A DNA stretch of 64,000 nt from Actinomadura spongiicola (GTDB lineage Bacteria > Actinomycetota > Actinomycetes > Streptosporangiales > Streptosporangiaceae): NCBI RefSeq assembly GCF_003432485.1, contig NZ_QVNQ01000005.1, positions 186,001-250,000 of the forward strand. Reading direction: 5' to 3'. Below are positions 59,351 to 64,000 of the stretch, one piece after another; position 1 is the first letter of the stretch, and each line of letters opens with the position of its first letter. The translations under genes were made by a program, and so were the position numbers. The notes under the pieces are model-generated. The model did not search any database and was not told the DNA's origin. It saw only the letters and a list, made by a program, of their open reading frames with translations.

Positions 59351-59521
59351 TGTGTCGAAGTGACCTCAACCCCGCACGCGAACGCGTTACCCGCCCGGCG
59401 CAGCAACGCCGAAGGCGAGCGGAGCCGGGCGGATCGCGAAGCGATGCCGCGCCCGCCCCAAGAACGGTCACGCACCGACCCGCCAGGCGAGCGAAATAGG
59501 CCGGTCCTGCAATCAACACAG
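59351..59521. repeat. Dispersed intergenic repeat, copy C
   Basis: Most diverged copy (CCCAAGAACGG and CACCGACCCGCC where others have CCCAGGAACGG and CAGCGAGCCGCC), tandem with copy D and in the same orientation. It begins within a few bases of the YczE-type stop. Confidence 0.88.
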
Positions 59522-59680
59522 CGACCTCAGCCCGCGCCGAACGCGTGACCCGCCCGGTGCAGCGATGCCGAAGGCGAGCGGAGCCGGGCGGATCGCGAAG
59601 CGATGTCGCGTTCGCCCCAGGAACGGTCACGTAGCGAGCCGCCAGGCGAGCGCAGTGGGCCGGGCCTGCAATAAATACAG
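59522..59680. repeat. Dispersed intergenic repeat, copy D
   Basis: Directly follows copy C and ends exactly at the stop codon of the leftward gene at 59681. It keeps the CGAAGGCGAGCGGAGCCGGG and ATCGCGAAGCGAT modules. Confidence 0.9.
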
Positions 59681-60583
59681 TCATCGCTCCGCGGCGAGCG
59701 TGGTGAGGACCGAGGAGAACTTCTTGGGCAGCACCAGCGTGTCGCCCTCGTAGCGGGTCTCCAGATAGGTCATCTCACCCGCCCGCCACCAGTACAGGTG
59801 CGGGCTGAGCGAGCCCGGTCCCTCCTCGTAGGCGCGGTCGGCCTGCGCCTGGAGTTCCGTGGCCGCGGCCACGGCGGCGCGGTAGCGGGCCCTCGGGTTC
59901 TCCTCGGCGAGGAGGAGGGGGTGCGCGACGATCAGGCTGCGGTTGGGGGCGATGACCAGCGCGCCGTACGGGCCGATCGTCAGGTACTCCTCCAGCCACG
60001 CCAGGTGGGTCGCGACGTAGAACGTCCAGCCGTGCAGGACGGAGACGCGGACGTCGCCGAGGTCCTGTTCGTCCACCTGAAGGGGCCCGTCCGCGCGGAC
60101 GTTGGCGCGGCCGAGCATGAACAGCGAGTCGCCCGACACCGGCCAGCCGTTCATCTCCTCGGTGCTGAGGGTCCGCACGGAGGTGGGCGTGTCGACGACC
60201 ACGACCTCGATCAATCCGGGTGCGAACGGGCGGGCGGCGAGCCCGCCGTTGTCGGCCTCACCCGGGTAGATGCGGGTGCGCAGCAGATGCTGGGCGAGGT
60301 CGAAGTCGCTGAGGTCGAGCGGCTCCTCCATCGAGGTGACGATGGTGGTGACGTAGTCGGACACGACGGCGGGCCAGTCGGTGCGCGGCACGAGCCGGGC
60401 CAACTGCCGCACGTCACGCATGTTGACGGGCAGGCGCCGCGGGCCCTCCAGCATGACGATCTCGCCGGGGGCGGGGCGGCAGCTGTAGCCGAGGCTCTCG
60501 GCCACGAGCACGAGCAGCGAGTCGAGGGTGCCGTCCTCCCACGGGTCGGGACTGGCGCCGGAACGGGAATGGCGGCCGCTCAT
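59681..60583 (-). CDS. Conserved protein of unknown function
   Basis: This 300-residue soluble protein has no signal peptide or obvious membrane helix. I recognise no named domain. Notable segments are EIVMLEGPRRLPVNMRDVRQ, LIEVVVVDTPTSVRTLSTEE and GPYGALVIAPNRSLIVAHPL. Its ATG overlaps the stop of the S66 peptidase gene (ATGA), so it is the last gene of a four-gene coupled operon with a sirtuin. Its 3' end abuts repeat copy D. Confidence 0.8.
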   Translation of the reverse strand: MSGRHSRSGASPDPWEDGTLDSLLVLVAESLGYSCRPAPGEIVMLEGPRRLPVNMRDVRQLARLVPRTDWPAVVSDYVTTIVTSMEEPLDLSDFDLAQHLLRTRIYPGEADNGGLAARPFAPGLIEVVVVDTPTSVRTLSTEEMNGWPVSGDSLFMLGRANVRADGPLQVDEQDLGDVRVSVLHGWTFYVATHLAWLEEYLTIGPYGALVIAPNRSLIVAHPLLLAEENPRARYRAAVAAATELQAQADRAYEEGPGSLSPHLYWWRAGEMTYLETRYEGDTLVLPKKFSSVLTTLAAER

Positions 60584-61686
60584 CGCGCACCTCCTGGGAG
60601 CGCTGGGAGGGTGAGCGCGCCGACGTCCGGCACACCGAGGTCGAGGGCGCCCGTGTCGAGCAGGGCGGGGGCGCCGAGTTCCAGCGTGCGCTGGTGCGGG
60701 CCGTGTCCGGCGGGGACGCCCGCCAGGATGGGGACGCCGAGCGGCCCGAGCCGCGCGGCGAAGACCGAGTCGAGTTCGGCGGGGTCGCCGCAGTCGCGCC
60801 AGGAGCCGAGCGCGATCCCGGCGGCGCCGTCGAACCAGCCGGCCTGGAGGAGTTGGACGAGCATCCGGTCGATTCGGTAGGGCGCCTCGGTCACGTCCTC
60901 CAGGAAGACGACGTGCCCGGCGGCGGGCGGTGGGGCGTACGGGGTGCCGAGGAGGGCGGTCAGGAGCGACAGGGTGCCGCCGGTCAGCGGCCCCTCCGCG
61001 CGTCCCGGTCGCAGCGCGTGCGTGCCGGGCAGGGCGACGGGACCGCCGAACAGGGCCGCACGGAGGCCGTGGAGTCTTTCGTCGGGCATGTCCTGCTCTA
61101 CGGCCGGGGAGAGGTCGGCGATCACTCCGGCGGGCATCGGGCCGAAGGAGGTCGTGACGCCGAGCCGGGCGCCGAAGGCGGCGTGGAGGGCGGTGACGTC
61201 GCTGCAGCCGTGCAGGATCTTCGGGCCGCGTCCCGCCGCGAGGGACGCCTCTGTCGCGTCGGCGAGCGCCGTCCAGTCAAGGCGGTCCAGAACCCGGGTG
61301 GCGCCGTAGCCTCCGCGGGCGCAGACCACCGCCCGGATTTCTGGATCGCACCAGGCCTCCTGCAGGTCGGCGGCCCGGTCGGCGTCGCTTCCGGCGAGCC
61401 GGTGCCAATCATTTCGGACCGTTCCCAAAGAGCCCAGGTTGACAAGGTCCAACGTGTGTTTTCCGACTACCGGGTCAAGTCCGAGGCGGCGCAGGACGGC
61501 GCGGCCGGCCTCCAACCGGACGGGATCGACGGGACCGCTGGGCGCGACGACCGCGACCCGGTCACCGGGCCGCAACCGCCCGTACCTGCGGGTCTCCCGT
61601 GTTCGCCGCCCACCGCCCGCCAGGTCGGCGGCGGGCGCTACCGGCGGCCCGTCGGCCGCCTCCGCTCGGGCGCCCCCGCTGTTCAA
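60580..61686 (-). CDS. LD-carboxypeptidase (peptidase S66, LdcA/MccF-like)
   Basis: This 368-residue enzyme is of the family that trims murein tetrapeptides or cleaves microcin-type adducts. The catalytic Glu is in FLEDVTEAPYRIDRML and the His in VPAGHGPHQRTLELG. The nucleophile region reads ARGGYGATRVLDRLD, with Thr where several homologues have Ser, so activity is uncertain. The TTG at 61686 is chosen because GAGGAGGG precedes it and because it overlaps the upstream stop (TTGA). A GTG at 61707 is possible. Confidence 0.85.
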   Translation of the reverse strand: MNSGGARAEAADGPPVAPAADLAGGGRRTRETRRYGRLRPGDRVAVVAPSGPVDPVRLEAGRAVLRRLGLDPVVGKHTLDLVNLGSLGTVRNDWHRLAGSDADRAADLQEAWCDPEIRAVVCARGGYGATRVLDRLDWTALADATEASLAAGRGPKILHGCSDVTALHAAFGARLGVTTSFGPMPAGVIADLSPAVEQDMPDERLHGLRAALFGGPVALPGTHALRPGRAEGPLTGGTLSLLTALLGTPYAPPPAAGHVVFLEDVTEAPYRIDRMLVQLLQAGWFDGAAGIALGSWRDCGDPAELDSVFAARLGPLGVPILAGVPAGHGPHQRTLELGAPALLDTGALDLGVPDVGALTLPALPGGAR

Positions 61687-61778
61687 CCCGATCCCTCCTC
61701 GCACCACGACGGATAGAGCTTGTCAGGATCCGGACGCCAGTGGAAGGGGCGCCGGGTCACGACCCGCCAACAGATCAT
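61683..61778 (-). CDS. 31-residue microprotein, translationally coupled
   Basis: The frame ATG 61778 to TGA 61683 encodes a Trp/Pro/Cys-rich peptide (MICWRVVTRRPFHWRPDPDK, then LYPSWCEEGSG). Its ATG overlaps the sirtuin stop as ATGA and its stop overlaps the S66 peptidase start as TTGA. GGAAGG lies 11 bases and GGGGAG immediately upstream. Such exact overlaps on both sides are hard to explain by chance. The two Cys could bind metal or form a disulfide. The function is unknown. Confidence 0.7.
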   Translation of the reverse strand: MICWRVVTRRPFHWRPDPDKLYPSWCEEGSG

Positions 61779-62554
61779 CTCCCCGTCGTCCTTCCGGCAC
61801 CGAGCGCGAGGTCGGCCAGGCGTGGCAGCGTCTCGCCGACCGGGCGGCGCAGCACCGCGTCGGCCAGCCCATCGTAGGGGGTCTCGGCCGCGTTGATGAT
61901 CACCAGGAGGGCGCCGTGGTCGACGGCCTCCAGGCACAGCCCGGCGGCGGGCTGGACGGTCAGCGACGTGCCGACCGCGACGAACAGGTCACAGGACCGC
62001 GCGGCGATGATCGCCGCGTCCAGGACGTCCTGGTCGAGGGCCTGGCCGAAGGAGATCGTCGCGGACTTCTGGACGCCTCCGCACGACACGCACGGCGGGT
62101 CGTCCTCTCCGGCGTCGACGCGGGCGAGGATCTCGGGCATCGGGGTGCGCAGGTCGCACGACAGGCACACCGCCTCGCGCATCGTGCCGTGGATCTCGAT
62201 GACCTTGTCGGCGGACGAGCCGGCGCGCTGGTGCAGGCCGTCGATGTTCTGGGTGATGAGGGCGCGGAGCCGTCCGGCGCGCTCCAGCGCGACGAGCGCG
62301 GCGTGGGCGGCGTTGGGCTCGGCGTCCCAGACGGGGCTGTCGCGGCGGGCCCGCCAGGTGCGGCGCCGTACCTCGGGGTCGGCGAGGTAGGCGTCGATCG
62401 TGGACATCGCCTCCGCCGTGGGGTCCTTCGTCCAGACGCCCTGCGGGCCGCGGAAGTCGGGGATGCCGCTGTCGGTGGAGATTCCGGCGCCGGTCAGCAC
62501 GGTGATCGCCTCGGCGACGGGCAGGAAGTCGGCGAGGGTCCGGGGAGCGTCCAC
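61775..62554 (-). CDS. cobB: NAD-dependent protein deacylase (sirtuin)
   Basis: This 259-residue sirtuin has the NAD-binding TGAGISTDSGIPDFRG and TQNIDGLHQRAG, catalytic His in IEIHGT, zinc ligands CLSC and CVSCGG, and GTSLTVQPA. It removes acyl groups from lysines. Acetyl/propionyl-CoA synthetases are classic targets, and prpE lies in the same window. The GTG at 62554 gives a normal length. It heads the overlapping operon with a microprotein, S66 peptidase and unknown protein. Confidence 0.94.
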   Translation of the reverse strand: MDAPRTLADFLPVAEAITVLTGAGISTDSGIPDFRGPQGVWTKDPTAEAMSTIDAYLADPEVRRRTWRARRDSPVWDAEPNAAHAALVALERAGRLRALITQNIDGLHQRAGSSADKVIEIHGTMREAVCLSCDLRTPMPEILARVDAGEDDPPCVSCGGVQKSATISFGQALDQDVLDAAIIAARSCDLFVAVGTSLTVQPAAGLCLEAVDHGALLVIINAAETPYDGLADAVLRRPVGETLPRLADLALGAGRTTGR

Positions 62555-62656
62555 CCCACCATGGTAGATCGGGGGTAGATCCGTTCGGCCCCGCGTCGTC
62601 CTTTACGGAGCGTCACGGGCCTGCCGGGCCTCAAAAGGTGACAAACTTGCCCCGGT

Positions 62657-63613
62657 ATGAGGTCGACGCCGCACATCCTGGTGGTCAACGGCACCAAGGT
62701 CCGCCGCCCGGTGTTCATCCTGGGTGCTCCGCACTCCGGCGCGGAGCCGCTGGCGCGTGCGATCAAACGCTCCCGCGGCTTCCATCTGACCACCGGGCGT
62801 CACGGCGTCCTGCGCGTCACGTACGCGTTCGCCCGGCAGCCGTCGATCGCGACCGAGCGCGGGACGGGCGCGGCGCGGGTGCTGCGGGACGCCTACGCCG
62901 AGGCGTGGCTCGTGTCGGCCCGGAGCTGCGCGCAGTGCTCCCCGGAGTGCCGCGAGCTGGCCGGTCTCCCCCCGAGGGCGCCCGGGGATCCCGGCGCCGC
63001 GGCGGGGCACGGGACGGAGCCGTGCGCGGACCCCGGCGGCATCGCCCGGTTCGCCGACGCGTCCCCCGATCTGATCTACAGCGCGGACGTGCTGCTGGAC
63101 GCCTTCCCCGACGCGCAGCTCGTGCAGGTGATCCGGGACGGCCGGGACGCGGTCGCCGACATGCTGGACGACGAGCGCTGCCTCGCCTGGTTCAAACCGG
63201 GGCTCGACAACCTCGACACGGTGTTCCCGAACCCGTTCTTCGGCGTCGAGGACCACACCGAGCGGAGCCGCTGGCCGCGCGCCGCGCCCGCCGTCAAGTG
63301 CGCGCTGCGGTGGCGCGGGGCGGTGCGGCTCAGCGCGCGGCTCCGCCGGCAGGTCCCGGAGGAACAGCTGTTCACCGTCCGGTACGAGGACCTCGTCAGG
63401 AAGCCACGCCGGGTCGGGGACGACCTGTCGCGGTATCTCGACGCGCCGATCTCCAGGGCCGCGCTGTCGGGACTGGTCCGTCCCGCCGAGAACGACGACG
63501 GGGGCGTCGGGTCCTGGCGGGAGCGGCTGACGGCGAGGCAGGTCGCCCAGGTCGAGAAGGTGGCCGGCACGGAGCTGCGGCGGCTCGGGTACCGCCTCGC
63601 CTCGGACCTCTGA
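62657..63613 (+). CDS. Sulfotransferase-family protein
   Basis: This 318-residue protein has the PAPS 5'-phosphosulfate loop RPVFILGAPHSGAEPLARAI, the 3'-phosphate motif QLVQVIRDGRDAVADML and YEDLVRKPRRV. A Cys-rich insert (CAQCSPEC, then EPCADPGG) before the second motif is unusual. It would transfer sulfate from PAPS to an unknown acceptor. No clear ribosome site precedes the ATG. Confidence 0.87.
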   Translation: MRSTPHILVVNGTKVRRPVFILGAPHSGAEPLARAIKRSRGFHLTTGRHGVLRVTYAFARQPSIATERGTGAARVLRDAYAEAWLVSARSCAQCSPECRELAGLPPRAPGDPGAAAGHGTEPCADPGGIARFADASPDLIYSADVLLDAFPDAQLVQVIRDGRDAVADMLDDERCLAWFKPGLDNLDTVFPNPFFGVEDHTERSRWPRAAPAVKCALRWRGAVRLSARLRRQVPEEQLFTVRYEDLVRKPRRVGDDLSRYLDAPISRAALSGLVRPAENDDGGVGSWRERLTARQVAQVEKVAGTELRRLGYRLASDL

Positions 63614-63618
63614 ACGGG

Positions 63619-64000
63619 TCATTCCGCGCCGAGCGGCTCCGTCCGTCGCTCCCCGTCGCCCGATACCCCGTCGCCCAATACCTCGTCGCCCGGTACCCCG
63701 TTGCCCGAGGCTCCGTCGCGCTGGTGGGAGAACTGCGTGCGGTACAGCTCCGCGTACAGGCCGCCCTGGAGCAGCAGCTCCTCGTGCCGCCCGCGCTCGG
63801 CGACCCGGCCGCCGTCGATCACCAGGATCTGGTCGGCCTCCCGGATCGTCGACAGGCGGTGCGCGATCACGAGGGACGTCCGTCCGGCGAGGGCGGTCCG
63901 CAGCGCGCGCTGCACGGCCGCCTCGGACTCGGAGTCCAGATGCGCGGTCGCCTCGTCCAGCACGACCACCGACGGCGCCTTGAGCAGCAGCCGCGCGATG
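63619..64000 (-). CDS. ABC exporter, ATPase C-terminal end (5' part beyond window)
   Basis: The frame is open to the window edge, so only about 127 residues of the C-terminal part are seen. Visible are the Walker B/D-loop VVVLDEATAHLDSESE, H-loop IAHRLSTI and the end of the nucleotide domain. This is the pattern of fused TMD-NBD exporters (MsbA-like). The tail is made of a 15-base tandem repeat (63661-63720, four units) encoding GxxVxGD-like steps before RRTEPLGAE. Confidence 0.9.
   Translation of the reverse strand, partial: IARLLLKAPSVVVLDEATAHLDSESEAAVQRALRTALAGRTSLVIAHRLSTIREADQILVIDGGRVAERGRHEELLLQGGLYAELYRTQFSHQRDGASGNGVPGDEVLGDGVSGDGERRTEPLGAE

Noticed and set aside
60580..61686. Declaring the S66 peptidase inactive because Thr occupies the presumed Ser position
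   Set aside because: The alignment of this loop is uncertain without a search, and Thr-containing loops may occur in the family. It is noted but not claimed.

Overview
This is a very GC-rich (about 70%) chromosomal window from an actinomycete. A mycothiol ligase (mshC), an InhA-type FabI paired with FabG, the mshC-linked PAC2/SCO1664/DUF3090 block, a 6C-type small RNA and frequent GTG starts all point to Actinobacteria. A Thermomonosporaceae-like filamentous genus is my inference, not something the sequence proves.

Layout. 1-5.3 kb: end of a NarL-type histidine kinase, its LuxR-type regulator and a MacB/FtsX-type ABC pair. 5.4-11.6 kb: a leftward five-gene Dpp/Opp-type ABC operon with a DasR-type (dre-like) palindrome upstream, then an unusual 430 bp minisatellite of 12 bp units. 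12.5-22.4 kb: HAD hydrolase, PAC2 protein, mshC, an orphan Opp permease pair, an NRDE/TANGO2 protein, the SCO1664-DUF3090-phosphatase trio and corA. 22.5-25.4 kb: aldo/keto reductase overlapping a RecD2-like protein whose helicase motifs have decayed. 25.6-30.9 kb: fabG-fabI, tldD-tldE, dodecin and a DUF3099 protein. 30.9-31.05 kb: a 6C-type small RNA with its own terminator. 31.4-36.1 kb: a metal/corrinoid receptor-like protein, fused isobutyryl-CoA mutase icmF and a divergent MarR regulator. 36.2-38.7 kb: tryptophan dioxygenase and kynurenine monooxygenase. 38.9-42.4 kb: DUF6457, mobA, moaA, a lipase-like hydrolase and a small secreted protein.

42.5-46.5 kb is the most interesting segment, an RNA-quality-control locus. 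Two tandem RNAs, each with a circularly permuted tRNA-like module (T arm, closed acceptor stem, D arm) inside a long-range helix, lie just upstream of a Ro60/Rsr (TROVE) gene. They fit bacterial Y RNAs. The ligase gene rtcB faces rsr. An HNH endonuclease gene is lodged at the 3' end of rsr. It has left the former last 18 codons of rsr, and the old terminator, stranded downstream, while the live rsr carries a replacement 3' end.

46.6-54.6 kb holds selenocysteine genes (selB, selD, tRNA-Sec, fdhD) without selA in view. SelB lacks residues normally needed for GTP hydrolysis. Between them lie an MFS transporter, prpE and a GlsB-type membrane protein. 54.6-64 kb: a CrtI-like oxidoreductase, a CBS protein, a divergent MocR regulator/YczE membrane protein pair, a tightly overlapping operon (sirtuin, 31-residue microprotein, S66 peptidase, unknown protein), a sulfotransferase and the end of an ABC exporter.

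Two related families of dispersed intergenic repeats recur: four copies of a roughly 160-180 bp element just downstream of leftward genes, and a second family sharing a 58 bp perfect inverted match between 25.6 and 57.0 kb. Several genes (MarR, HNH, selD, aldo/keto reductase) look leaderless, with a -10 box about 7 bases before the start codon.
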